A DNA stretch of 64,000 bases from Sphingobacterium sp. PCS056 (GTDB taxonomy: Bacteria > Bacteroidota > Bacteroidia > Sphingobacteriales > Sphingobacteriaceae). Below the pieces are notes generated by a model, which searched no databases, was not told where the DNA came from, and worked only from the letters and a program-made list of their open reading frames with translations. Shown here one piece after another: positions 55,118 to 63,881 of this stretch. Each line of letters starts with the position of its first letter. The first letter of the stretch is position 1. The position numbers were made by a program, and so were the translations under genes. Location of the stretch: the NCBI RefSeq assembly GCF_023273895.1, contig NZ_CP096883.1, forward strand, positions 3,596,001 to 3,660,000, given 5' to 3'.

Positions 55118-55509
55118 AACATCGTGATTTTAGGAATAAAAATGACAAGCGCTATTATAACAGAGACAAACGCCGCGGTCAATACCGCTGCAGCTGCCAG
55201 ATCTTTTGTTTTTTTAACAAATTCATTATTTTCTTGACACACCAAGTCTGCCAAATTCTCAATGGCCGAATTGACTATTTCCAGTGCAAAAACAGCACCA
55301 ATGCACAGTAAAATAAACATCCATTCGACTGCAGAAATATCAAAATAGAAACCTGCGATCACCGTTACCACGGTCGCAGCAAGATGAATACGCGCATTAT
55401 GTTCTTCAATCAATAAGATTTTAAACCCATTAAAAGCATAAGTAAAACTTTTTATTCGATCTTGTAGCGAGAATTTTTGATTTTTCATGTAAAAATGCCG
55501 TAAAAGCAA
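55108..55509 (-). CDS. Diacylglycerol kinase family protein (DgkA/undecaprenol kinase)
   Basis: A 133-residue integral membrane kinase with three transmembrane helices. The family residues are present: EEHNARIHLAA (N-terminal Glu), FALEIVNSAIENLADL (catalytic Glu and Asn) and KKTKDLAAAAVL (Lys and Asp). In Gram-negative bacteria it phosphorylates diacylglycerol; in Gram-positive bacteria the homologue phosphorylates undecaprenol. Bacteroidota forms are not settled. It is first in a unit with the GNAT gene. A terminator lies between it and bshB1. Confidence 0.92.
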   Translation of the reverse strand: MLLRHFYMKNQKFSLQDRIKSFTYAFNGFKILLIEEHNARIHLAATVVTVIAGFYFDISAVEWMFILLCIGAVFALEIVNSAIENLADLVCQENNEFVKKTKDLAAAAVLTAAFVSVIIALVIFIPKITMLWL

Positions 55510-55544
55510 AAGCCGTTTCTTAGTATGATAAAGAAACGGCTTTT
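55508..55544 (-). terminator. Terminator of bshB1
   Basis: A perfect 14-bp stem AAAAGCCGTTTCTT (55508-55521) pairs with AAGAAACGGCTTTT (55531-55544), between bshB1 and the diacylglycerol kinase gene. Confidence 0.82.
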
Positions 55545-55560
55545 ATTTGATTATTTTAAA

Positions 55561-56289
55561 TTAAATCAGATGAAATATATCATCTACACCTAATATTTTT
55601 TTCACCGTAAATCCTTCCGCATATTTAACCTGTATCGATCTCCCAAATTCTCGAGCACGAGCTGCGGTCGATTCCATAAAATCAGGATTTGAAATGTAAG
55701 TCTGAGGTTCATCCGAACCACTCTCCTCACCAGTATAAAACTGCGTCTTATACGCCAAAATTGATTTTTCTTTAACAGCGTAAAAATCGGTAATATCCAT
55801 CACGATATCCGGTTTAATATAATAATCCTGGATCATCTGCAGTACGAGTCGAGGACGATGCGCCTCCTGTAGCACACCATCATAGGAAGTTTCGATCTTG
55901 CGCAATCCCGATAAAAAACAAGCTTCAGAAACCATATGCCCTGCTCTTCCGTGATCGGGATGGCGATCAGTGATGGCATTGGTAATGATAATTTCAGGTT
56001 GATATTGACGGATAGCACGGATTACCGCTAATTTATCCTCTTCACTATTATTAAAAAAGCCATCGCGCAGTGCTAAATTATCCCTTACCGTCAATCCCAA
56101 GATTGAGGCGGCATCATTTGCCTCCCGGTCCCTTGTTTCAGCCGTGCCACGCGTACCCAGTTCACCCCTAGTTAAATCTACGACACCTACTTTTTTGCCC
56201 TCAGCTACATATTTTGCTATCGTTCCTCCTGCGCCCAATTCCGCGTCATCAGGATGCACAGCAATTACTAATAAATCCAGTTTTATCAT
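55561..56289 (-). CDS. bshB1: Bacillithiol biosynthesis deacetylase BshB1
   Basis: Zinc-dependent deacetylase removing acetyl from N-acetylglucosaminyl malate, the second step of bacillithiol synthesis. The 242-residue LmbE-like protein has AVHPDDAELGAGGT (zinc ligands His-x-x-Asp-Asp), RGELGTRGT and DRHPDHGRAGHMV (third zinc ligand and catalytic His). The family is typical of Bacillota and Bacteroidota. It is downstream of the glutathione-peroxidase-like gene on the same strand (79-nt gap), so the two may be cotranscribed in low-molecular-weight-thiol metabolism. Confidence 0.93.
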   Translation of the reverse strand: MIKLDLLVIAVHPDDAELGAGGTIAKYVAEGKKVGVVDLTRGELGTRGTAETRDREANDAASILGLTVRDNLALRDGFFNNSEEDKLAVIRAIRQYQPEIIITNAITDRHPDHGRAGHMVSEACFLSGLRKIETSYDGVLQEAHRPRLVLQMIQDYYIKPDIVMDITDFYAVKEKSILAYKTQFYTGEESGSDEPQTYISNPDFMESTAARAREFGRSIQVKYAEGFTVKKILGVDDIFHLI

Positions 56290-56368
56290 GGGAGTATATT
56301 TTTAAATGTTTAACCAACTAAATGTAGGCAAAAGTACTAAACATTTTGTTCTTTCTACTCTTTTGATC

Positions 56369-56862
56369 TTACTCTTCCATCAGTAATTGTTCGACACGCT
56401 TTTTCACTTTAGCAGCCATCGGTGAAGTAATGGGATAGAAGTAATCAACGACTTCTCCTTTTTATTGATGAGGTATTTGTGAAAATTCCAAACAGGCTTA
56501 CTGTCAATACGGCCATTCTCTTCTCTATGAGAAAGATGTCGGTATAAGGGTGATGCATATTCTCCAGCCACATGTGAGCGTTTAAAGATCGGGAAACTCA
56601 CTTGTTGATTGATTCGACAAAATGTTTCCAGCGTATAGCCGGTCAATGGTTCCTGTTTTCCAAAATTATTGGAAGGAAAACCCAATATCTCAAAGCCTTG
56701 GTTTTTATAGGTCTGGTATAGTTTTTCTAAAGATTTGAATTGTCGTGTAAAAACACACTGGCTCGCGGTATTGACGATCAGCAACACTTTTCCTTTGTAA
56801 TCAGCTAATGATTTTTCTTGACCATTAAACTGTAAGGCTCTAAAATCATAAACTGTCTTCAT
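56369..56862 (-). CDS. Glutathione peroxidase-family protein, C-terminal frameshift
   Basis: A thiol peroxidase of the GPx family. Read straight, the frame stops at 56404 (152 residues) and its last 18 residues are unlike the family. A one-base loss in the A-run (minus strand; plus-strand T's 56459-56463) explains this: the adjacent frame encodes GEVVDYFYPITSP and ends at 56369 with a normal helix, giving 164 residues. Upstream of the shift all is intact: peroxidatic Cys in NTASQCVFT, the FGKQEP block (SNNF where many have NQF), second Cys in ETFCRIN, and the WNFHKYL Trp/Asn. Cys at both sites suggests reduction by thioredoxin or bacillithiol, not glutathione (inference). Confidence 0.85.
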
Positions 56863-56882
56863 AAATTATTTATTGTTATTTT

Positions 56883-57521
56883 TTAAAAATAGCGTGGATC
56901 CCTTCTCGTTTTTTGAAATTCTCTGATGATATTTTCAATTTCAAAATCCTCTCTAGGATCATACGTACTTTTGAGGTTATGTCCAAATATTTTAGCCACT
57001 CCCTGATATAAAAATGCCGTCAGTCCGCCTTTCATCTGTTTCACCATTTCATAACTCGAGTGCCCAGTCTGTCTATCAATAAGTTTAATTAAGATTTTCC
57101 CCTGTGTGATACTCATGTTTTTAATTTCTTTATTAAACATGGCTTTCACCTCATTTTCACAATTTTCTATTAGTTTCTTTTGTTGTTTTTTATCGGTCTC
57201 CAAAGCCAGCTCACGATCCAATTGATCGTATCTTTTTTGAGCAAATATCGCATACGGTAACACTCTTAAGACATTTCTTCTTAATCTCAAATATTCTTTC
57301 TTAGCATCCTCCGAAGTCCAGATACGCGGTTTGGAGATTTTTACTTCAGGAATTAAAAACCAAGGCAGTCGCTCACCAGTCTCCAAAGTGGTCATATTGT
57401 ATTCTTCCAGCACTTCCTGTTCCCCCTCCCCGTAACGAGGTACTGTCAATGCTTGAGCCATCCCTAAAAGAGGAACGAAGAAAAGCAAAAAAAGCATCCA
57501 GCGTAAGTTTATTTTGATCAT
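56883..57521 (-). CDS. DUF4294 domain-containing protein
   Basis: A 212-residue exported protein of the Bacteroidota-specific DUF4294 family. The signal peptide (about 1-23, ends GMAQA) is followed by the family core: LPWFLIPEVKISKPRIWTSEDAKKEYLRLRRNVLRVLPYA, then QGKILIKLIDRQTGHSSYEMVK and a C-terminal YDPREDFEIENII. The Arg/Lys-rich helices suggest a periplasmic scaffold or envelope role, but the function is unknown. It is 20 nt upstream of the GPx gene on the same strand, so DUF4294, GPx and bshB1 may form one unit. Confidence 0.9.
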   Translation of the reverse strand: MIKINLRWMLFLLFFVPLLGMAQALTVPRYGEGEQEVLEEYNMTTLETGERLPWFLIPEVKISKPRIWTSEDAKKEYLRLRRNVLRVLPYAIFAQKRYDQLDRELALETDKKQQKKLIENCENEVKAMFNKEIKNMSITQGKILIKLIDRQTGHSSYEMVKQMKGGLTAFLYQGVAKIFGHNLKSTYDPREDFEIENIIREFQKTRRDPRYF

Positions 57522-57584
57522 TACAATTTAAAAATTGTCCTTTTTTTGTCAATAGTATTAAAAAATTATTACATTTAATAAAAA

Positions 57585-57592
57585 TAAATTTG
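57585..57592 (+). promoter_or_regulatory. -7 promoter box of the RelA/SpoT gene
   Basis: TAAATTTG (TAnnTTTG), 79 nt before the ATG at 57672. No good -33 box. Confidence 0.35.
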
Positions 57593-57671
57593 GTTTACTA
57601 CTTATTCCATTAAATTAACATTAACTAATTTAAGAAATGTATTTTTAAAATCATAATGCAACTGCAAGTTT

Positions 57672-59888
57672 ATGAAAGATTATGTGATTGATATAGAAGC
57701 AGAAAATAAAGAAATACGTAAAAGATACAGAGCATTACTACGCGCATGTAAACCAACGATGCAACGAGGCGACAAGCAGATGATCAGAAAAGCTTTTGAT
57801 CTTGCTCTGGATAGCCACAAAGAAATGCGTCGAAAATCTGGCGAGCCTTATATTTTCCATCCAATAGCTGTAGCGCAAATCGCTGCAGAAGAAATTGGCT
57901 TAGGGACTACCTCGATTGTATGTGCCCTATTACACGATGTAGTTGAAGACACCAACATTACCCTTGATGAAATCGAGCAGATGTTTGGTAAAAAAGTACG
58001 TCGTATCATTGATGGATTGACAAAAATTTCAGGAATTTTTGATCCCAATAGCTCCATGCAAGCGGAAAATTTCCGTAAGATGTTGTTGACATTGGCCGAT
58101 GACGTCCGCGTGATCTTGATCAAACTTGCCGATCGCCTCCACAATATGCGCACCATGGAGTTTATGGCTCGCGACAAGCAGCTCAAAATCGCTTCCGAGA
58201 CCAGCTATTTATATGCACCACTCGCCCATCGCTTGGGTTTGTATGCCATTAAGTCCGAGCTCGAAGATCTCTCCATGAAATTTACCGATCCGGATACTTA
58301 TAAGTTTATCGCACGCAAGCTCAATGAGAAAAAGGCCGAAAGGGAAAAATTCATTGCAGACTTTATCGAGCCGGTACAAGAAATATTACGCGAACAAGGC
58401 ATCTCGGCACAGATCTTTGGTAGACCAAAATCCATCCATTCCATTTGGAGCAAAATGCGTAAAAAATCTATTCCTTTTGAAGAGGTTTATGATCTATTTG
58501 CTATTCGAATTGTCATCGATACAGATGATGAGCGCGAAAAAACGGAATGTTGGAAAGTCTATTCTATCGTTACTGACCTCTATCGTCCAAATCCTGATCG
58601 TTTAAGAGACTGGGTATCCTCTCCAAAAGGAAATGGATACGAATCGTTGCATACAACGGTCATGGGACCAAGAGGGCAATGGGTTGAAGTACAGATCAGA
58701 ACCAGCCGTATGAATGAAATTGCGGAAAAAGGTTTTGCAGCACACTGGAAATACAAAGAGTCAAATTCCGATAGCGGACTAGACCAATGGATTAAAAAAA
58801 TCAGAGATGTCTTAAGCAATCCTGAGCAAAATGCCTTGGATTTTGTCGATGACTTCAAGATGAATTTATTCTCAGATGAGATCTTTATTTTCACCCCAAA
58901 AGGAGCTTTAATTCAGCTTCCCCATGAGGCCACAGCTTTAGATTTTGCATTTGAGATCCATTCCGATATCGGAGCCACCTGTATTGGAGCAAAAGTCAAC
59001 CATAAATTGGTACCACTCAGCCACGTGCTGCAAAATGGCGATCAAGTAGAGATCATCACTTCGACCAAGCAGACACCAAAAGAAGATTGGTTAAATTTTG
59101 TCGTTACAGCCAAAGCAAAATCAAAGATCCGCTCTTCTTTAAAAGAAGAAAGACGTCGCGTAGCCGAAGATGGAAAAGAAATTTTAGAACGCAAGCTGAA
59201 AACATTAAAAATTACGTACAATACGGACAATATTAATAAGATCGCTAACTTTCTAAAATTCTCCAGCTCTCAAGATCTGTTTTATAATGTAGCCAAAGGA
59301 TTGGTCGATATCAAACAGTTACGAGAATTTGTTGCACATGAAAAAAACAACGATGCAACCTTAAGTACACAAAACACACAATTCAACAACCATATTGGTG
59401 GACTGGTCGAAAAATTTAACAAAAAAGACCAAGATACCCTATTAATTGGTGACGACCTGCAACAGATAGACTATACACTAGCTCCTTGTTGCAATCCCAT
59501 ACCCGGAGACGATGTATTTGGATTTTTAACCGTCAATGACGGTATCAAAATACACCGCACAAGCTGTCCAAATGCATCTAAATTGATGGCAAATTATGGT
59601 TATCGGATTATGAAGGCCAGATGGACCTCCAAAAATGATGTTTCCTTCTTAACCGGATTGCGTATAGTAGGGATCGACGATGTCGGCTTGGTCAATAAAC
59701 TGACCACGGTGATTTCACAAGAGTTCAACGTCAATATACGTTCACTCAGTATCACGAGCAACGAAGGCATCTTTGAGGGTAACATTATGGTGTTTGTCAA
59801 TGATATCGCACAATTGGAGAGCTTAATGAAAACCCTTAAACAAGTACAGGGCATCACAACTGTTTCGCGTTATGAATCTGAAAGTTAA
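57672..59888 (+). CDS. Bifunctional (p)ppGpp synthetase/hydrolase, RelA/SpoT homologue
   Basis: A 738-residue stringent-response enzyme. HD hydrolase domain (about 45-195) with HPIAVAQI and the metal site HDVVEDT. Synthetase domain (about 240-360) with GRPKSIHSIWSKM, YDLFAIRIVI and KGNGYESLHTTV. TGS domain (about 405-465, FTPKGALIQLP), a Cys-containing helical/zinc region (APCCNPIPGDD and HRTSCPNA) and a C-terminal ACT domain. The intact HD motif means it can degrade as well as make (p)ppGpp. It is monocistronic, before the Fur-family gene. Confidence 0.94.
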   Translation: MKDYVIDIEAENKEIRKRYRALLRACKPTMQRGDKQMIRKAFDLALDSHKEMRRKSGEPYIFHPIAVAQIAAEEIGLGTTSIVCALLHDVVEDTNITLDEIEQMFGKKVRRIIDGLTKISGIFDPNSSMQAENFRKMLLTLADDVRVILIKLADRLHNMRTMEFMARDKQLKIASETSYLYAPLAHRLGLYAIKSELEDLSMKFTDPDTYKFIARKLNEKKAEREKFIADFIEPVQEILREQGISAQIFGRPKSIHSIWSKMRKKSIPFEEVYDLFAIRIVIDTDDEREKTECWKVYSIVTDLYRPNPDRLRDWVSSPKGNGYESLHTTVMGPRGQWVEVQIRTSRMNEIAEKGFAAHWKYKESNSDSGLDQWIKKIRDVLSNPEQNALDFVDDFKMNLFSDEIFIFTPKGALIQLPHEATALDFAFEIHSDIGATCIGAKVNHKLVPLSHVLQNGDQVEIITSTKQTPKEDWLNFVVTAKAKSKIRSSLKEERRRVAEDGKEILERKLKTLKITYNTDNINKIANFLKFSSSQDLFYNVAKGLVDIKQLREFVAHEKNNDATLSTQNTQFNNHIGGLVEKFNKKDQDTLLIGDDLQQIDYTLAPCCNPIPGDDVFGFLTVNDGIKIHRTSCPNASKLMANYGYRIMKARWTSKNDVSFLTGLRIVGIDDVGLVNKLTTVISQEFNVNIRSLSITSNEGIFEGNIMVFVNDIAQLESLMKTLKQVQGITTVSRYESES

Positions 59889-59941
59889 CATCAGTTTAAT
59901 ATCACATTTTTTTTATCTTACGATAATTGAATCAAAATTGG

Positions 59942-59949
59942 TAAATTTG
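59942..59949 (+). promoter_or_regulatory. -7 promoter box of the Fur-family gene
   Basis: TAAATTTG (TAnnTTTG), 21 nt before the ATG at 59971. The -33 box is not clear. Confidence 0.4.
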
Positions 59950-59970
59950 TAAAGAATCTTATTGATTAAT

Positions 59971-60459
59971 ATGAACTCAGCTGAAAATTACGCAACAGTA
60001 AAAAAGATCTTTGAAGCCTACTTAGAGAATAAAAATCTAAGAAAAACTCCAGAGCGATATGCTATTTTAGAAGAAATTTATTCCCGCACGGACCACTTTG
60101 ACGTTGAGTCATTGTACATCCACATGAAGAATAAAAAATATCGAGTTAGCCGTGCTACTGTTTACAACACATTAGAATTATTAGTTTCCTGTGATTTGGT
60201 GACCAAACATCAATTTGGCCGTAATATGGCACAATTTGAAAAATCTTATGGATTTAAGCAACATGACCATGTCATCTGTATCGAGTGCAATAAAGTAGTT
60301 GAGTTTTGCGACCCCCGTATTAACCAGATTCAGAGTCTTATGGGCGATCTATTGAAATTTGATATTAAACATCACTCCCTCAATCTTTATGGTATTTGCA
60401 ATGAGTGTCAGCAAAGTATTGCTGCTGCAAAAGCTAAAAAAGAGGTTATTTCAAATTAA
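59971..60459 (+). CDS. Fur family transcriptional regulator
   Basis: A 162-residue metal-dependent repressor starting at the ATG at 59971 (an in-frame TTG three codons upstream is ignored). N-terminal winged helix ([32 protein letters not shown]), then the metal-sensing dimer domain with HDHVICIEC and the two Cys pairs CIEC and CNEC that bind structural zinc. It could be Fur, PerR or Zur; the residues seen do not decide. It lies between the RelA/SpoT gene and purA, with its own -7 box and a terminator. Confidence 0.92.
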   Translation: MNSAENYATVKKIFEAYLENKNLRKTPERYAILEEIYSRTDHFDVESLYIHMKNKKYRVSRATVYNTLELLVSCDLVTKHQFGRNMAQFEKSYGFKQHDHVICIECNKVVEFCDPRINQIQSLMGDLLKFDIKHHSLNLYGICNECQQSIAAAKAKKEVISN

Positions 60460-60490
60460 TCTGAGGATTGGTAAAATATAATAGTACATT

Positions 60491-60531
60491 TGTTCAGAAA
60501 ATGATTTGCTCATTTTTCTGAACATTTTGTT
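60491..60531 (+). terminator. Terminator of the Fur-family gene
   Basis: Stem TGTTCAGAAAATGA (60491-60504) pairs with TCATTTTTCTGAACA (60510-60524) with one bulge, followed by TTTTGTTTTT. Confidence 0.82.
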
Positions 60532-60586
60532 TTTAGATAATTCAAAAAAATTAACATAAATTCTTAATCACAATACTTTAAAAGCT

Positions 60587-61864
60587 ATGCAAGTTGATGT
60601 GCTTTTGGGCTTACAATGGGGAGACGAAGGTAAAGGTAAAATCGTTGATGTATTTTGTCCACAATACGATTTAATTGCTCGTTTCCAAGGCGGCCCTAAC
60701 GCCGGACACACATTGGAGTTTGATAACAAAAAATTCGTTTTAAACACGATCCCTTCGGGTATCTTCAATGAAGGAATTCTTAACCTAATCGGAAATGGTG
60801 TTGTTATCGACCCGATTATTTTAAAGAGAGAACTAGACAATTTGAAAACTGCTGGATTTGATCCAGTTGGAAAAGGAAATTTAGTGTTAGCTCGCAAAGC
60901 GCATTTAATCCTTCCTACACACCAATTATTAGATGCTGCTTCAGAATCTAAAATGGGTGAAGGCAAAATTGGTTCGACATTAAAAGGTATCGGTCCTACC
61001 TATATGGATAAAACAGGTCGTAATGGCCTACGTGTGGGTGATACTACATTAGCAGATTTCAAAGAACGCTATGAGAAACTGAGAGAAAAACACCTTTCTA
61101 TTTTAGCACATTACGGTGAAATCCCTGATTTTTCTGAAAAAGAAGAAGCTTTCTTAGCGGCGATCGAATTCATTAAAACAATTCCACATGTTGATTCTGA
61201 GCATTTAGTAAATCAATACTTGAAGGATGGCAAAAAAGTATTAGCTGAAGGCGCTCAAGGTACTTTGTTAGATGTTGATTTTGGATCATATCCATTTGTA
61301 ACATCATCCAACACAACTACTGCAGGTGCATGTACAGGTCTAGGTATCGCTCCAAATAAAATTGGTGCAGTATATGGTATCTTCAAAGCTTATGCAACAC
61401 GTGTAGGTGGAGGTCCATTCCCAACAGAGTTACATGATCAAGTAGGTGAAAATTTACGTCAATTAGGACATGAATTTGGTGCCACTACAGGTCGTGCACG
61501 TCGTACAGGTTGGATTGATATTCCTGCATTAAAATATGCTATCATGTTAAACGGTGTGACCGAATTGATCATGATGAAAGCCGATGTATTGGATACATTT
61601 GAAAAAATCCAAGTGTGTACACACTACAGACATGAAGGCAAAGTAATTGATTATATGCCATACGAAATCATCACAAACGAGGCTGAGCCTATTTTAGAAG
61701 AAATCGATGGGTGGAATCAAGATTTAACAGGAATTACGCAAGAGAGCGAAATCCCAACAGCATTGCAAAACTACATTACGTATCTAGAGAAAGCATTAGA
61801 AGTGCCTATCACGTTCTTATCAGTAGGACCAGATCGTAAACAAACATTAAAATTGACTAAATAG
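60587..61864 (+). CDS. purA: Adenylosuccinate synthetase
   Basis: GTP-dependent enzyme joining IMP and aspartate to adenylosuccinate, the first committed step to AMP. Its 425 residues are complete: LGLQWGDEGKGKIVD (P-loop with the catalytic Asp), GGPNAGHT (catalytic His), GTLKGIGPTYMDK, the switch-like VTSSNTTTAG and the RTGWIDIPALKYA block. The codon use is even (many repeated GGT/GCT-type codons), fitting high expression. pabB starts 3 nt after its stop. Confidence 0.97.
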   Translation: MQVDVLLGLQWGDEGKGKIVDVFCPQYDLIARFQGGPNAGHTLEFDNKKFVLNTIPSGIFNEGILNLIGNGVVIDPIILKRELDNLKTAGFDPVGKGNLVLARKAHLILPTHQLLDAASESKMGEGKIGSTLKGIGPTYMDKTGRNGLRVGDTTLADFKERYEKLREKHLSILAHYGEIPDFSEKEEAFLAAIEFIKTIPHVDSEHLVNQYLKDGKKVLAEGAQGTLLDVDFGSYPFVTSSNTTTAGACTGLGIAPNKIGAVYGIFKAYATRVGGGPFPTELHDQVGENLRQLGHEFGATTGRARRTGWIDIPALKYAIMLNGVTELIMMKADVLDTFEKIQVCTHYRHEGKVIDYMPYEIITNEAEPILEEIDGWNQDLTGITQESEIPTALQNYITYLEKALEVPITFLSVGPDRKQTLKLTK

Positions 61865-61867
61865 TTA

Positions 61868-63154
61868 ATGCGGGTCGAAGACAATTTTGTTATAGATTCA
61901 AAGTATAATTTTCATCAAAAAGCGCTGCAATGGGCAGCGCAATTTGATGAAGTAGCCTACCTCCATTCTAACGAACAGACGGATCAATGGAGTGCATTTG
62001 ACTGTTTAATTGCTGTTCAAGCCACTGAGCAGTATACCTCTACCCATCAGCATAGCCTCGCTGAGGTTCAACAATTCGTTTCGGATCATCCCCATACTTA
62101 TATACCAGGTTTTCTTTCATACGATCTGAAAAACGAAATTGAGCAACTCCAAACCCATCACGTCGATCGGTTGGACTTTCCACTTGCATATTTTTTCATT
62201 CCGGCTATTACGATTAAGATCATCGGAAATACCGTATCGATCAGTGCCGAAAAGCCTGATGAAATATTTCGAGCCATTCTAGCCCTTGAAATAAAAAACG
62301 AAGCGGTCGGTTTTAGTGGTCAGGTACAGACCAGATGGACCAAGGAAGAATACCTTACAGCATTTAGCAAGATGCAGGATCATATCCAACGAGGAGATAT
62401 TTACGAGGTCAACCTTTGTCAGGAATTCTATGCAGAGCAGGTCGATCTAAATCCTTTGGCAGCATTTGAAAAATTAAATCAAATCTCCCCTACACCTTTT
62501 GCCGCTTTTTTTAAATTTCAGGACAAATATATCCTGTCCGCTTCACCAGAAAGATTTCTTGCCAAACGCGATAGGCAACTGATCTCTCAACCCATAAAAG
62601 GAACAGCAAAGCGCGGATTTACAGATGAAGAAGATCAGCAGATCATAAATCGCATGTTGAACTCTAAAAAAGAAATTGCTGAAAATGTGATGATCGTCGA
62701 TCTCGTTCGTAATGATTTAACAAGAAGCGCAGTTCCAAAATCAGTTAAAGCAGACCATCTATTTGAAATCCACACATTCAAACTGGTCCATCAGATGATT
62801 TCAACAATCACCTGTGAGATCAGCCCCGATGTATCAGATATCGAAGTCATTAAAAATACTTTTCCAGCAGGTTCCATGACCGGAGCACCTAAAATAGCAG
62901 CAATGCAGATCTGCGATCAAGTCGAAGCAAATCGACGTTCACTATATGCCGGATCTATCGGTTATTTTGACCCAAATGGTAATTTTGATTTCAATGTCGT
63001 CATTAGGACCATTTTATATAATGCCCAAAACAAGTATTTATCCTTTCAAACCGGTGGTGCCATTACTATTCAGGCCAATGCAGAGGATGAATATCAGGAA
63101 TGCTTATTAAAAGCAAATGGCATGTTGAAAGTACTTGATACCCATATCCAATAA
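61868..63154 (+). CDS. pabB: Aminodeoxychorismate synthase component I
   Basis: Chorismate-utilising enzyme that, with the PabA amidotransferase, makes 4-amino-4-deoxychorismate for folate synthesis. It is 428 residues long. The key marker is PIKGTAKRG near residue 247. The Lys is the PabB catalytic nucleophile, whereas TrpE has PIAGT, so anthranilate synthase is unlikely. Other motifs: DLVRNDL, KLVHQMIST and FPAGSMTGAPK. It starts 3 nt after purA, so it is coexpressed with AMP synthesis. PabA and the PabC lyase are not in this window. Confidence 0.93.
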   Translation: MRVEDNFVIDSKYNFHQKALQWAAQFDEVAYLHSNEQTDQWSAFDCLIAVQATEQYTSTHQHSLAEVQQFVSDHPHTYIPGFLSYDLKNEIEQLQTHHVDRLDFPLAYFFIPAITIKIIGNTVSISAEKPDEIFRAILALEIKNEAVGFSGQVQTRWTKEEYLTAFSKMQDHIQRGDIYEVNLCQEFYAEQVDLNPLAAFEKLNQISPTPFAAFFKFQDKYILSASPERFLAKRDRQLISQPIKGTAKRGFTDEEDQQIINRMLNSKKEIAENVMIVDLVRNDLTRSAVPKSVKADHLFEIHTFKLVHQMISTITCEISPDVSDIEVIKNTFPAGSMTGAPKIAAMQICDQVEANRRSLYAGSIGYFDPNGNFDFNVVIRTILYNAQNKYLSFQTGGAITIQANAEDEYQECLLKANGMLKVLDTHIQ

Positions 63155-63221
63155 ATATCTACACCTTTAGTAGGATAAAATTATCAATCTTCATTTTTTT
63201 TTCTCAAATTTGCGCCTGATT

Positions 63222-63878
63222 ATGGCACAGCTCTATATTGACATTCATACCCATCAGCACCGCCCGCCAGAGGCAGATCTCTTTTGTGTATACAACAATA
63301 TGCTTAACAGTGATCAAGATCATAGTTTTTTTTCACCCCTCACCGCAGGATTACATCCTTGGCATATCGCAGCAGAAGATCCATTTAAAGGTTTACCGCT
63401 CCTGGAAGAATTACTCCAAGATCAGGAAATCTTAGCAGTCGGTGAATGTGGTATCGATAAAATAATTCCTGTCCCCATACAGGTACAACAGGACGTATTT
63501 CAAAAGCAAGTTAGGCTAGCCAAAGAATATGCTAAACCATTGATTATTCATTGTGTACGTGCTTTTGAGGAAGTACAATATATACTAAAAGAAGAGCAAT
63601 TTGCGGGCAAGAGCATCTTTCATGGATTTAACAAGAATAAAGAACTTGCAGAGCAATTATTAAAAAAAGGATATTACCTTTCGTTCGGAGCTTCCATATT
63701 GACTGGTAAGCACGATGAAGCACTCGCATCTGCACCCCTAGATCAGCTGTTTTTAGAGACAGACGATGCAACGCTAGATATTAGGACCTTGTATGCCTAT
63801 TTGGCGCAGTTAAAAAAAATATCTTTAGAAGAACTAAAGAATACCGTATTTAATAACTATCAACTTGTATTTGGATAA
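63222..63878 (+). CDS. TatD family hydrolase
   Basis: A 218-residue metal-dependent hydrolase with a TIM-barrel, starting at the ATG at 63222 (the open frame begins 12 nt earlier at a TTG). Metal-site motifs: DIHTH, VGECGID (Glu), IIHCVRAFE (His), FHGFNKN (His) and LETDD (Asp). It is shorter than E. coli TatD (about 260), as is common in this phylum. TatD relatives are 3'-5' DNases or D-aminoacyl-tRNA-type deacylases; the activity here is not fixed. It is 3 nt before a ThiF-type gene. Confidence 0.9.
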   Translation: MAQLYIDIHTHQHRPPEADLFCVYNNMLNSDQDHSFFSPLTAGLHPWHIAAEDPFKGLPLLEELLQDQEILAVGECGIDKIIPVPIQVQQDVFQKQVRLAKEYAKPLIIHCVRAFEEVQYILKEEQFAGKSIFHGFNKNKELAEQLLKKGYYLSFGASILTGKHDEALASAPLDQLFLETDDATLDIRTLYAYLAQLKKISLEELKNTVFNNYQLVFG

Positions 63879-63881
63879 AAT

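Noticed and set aside
61868..63154. Anthranilate synthase component I (TrpE) as the name for this gene
   Set aside because: The PIKGT motif with the catalytic Lys is the PabB form. TrpE has Ala at this position.
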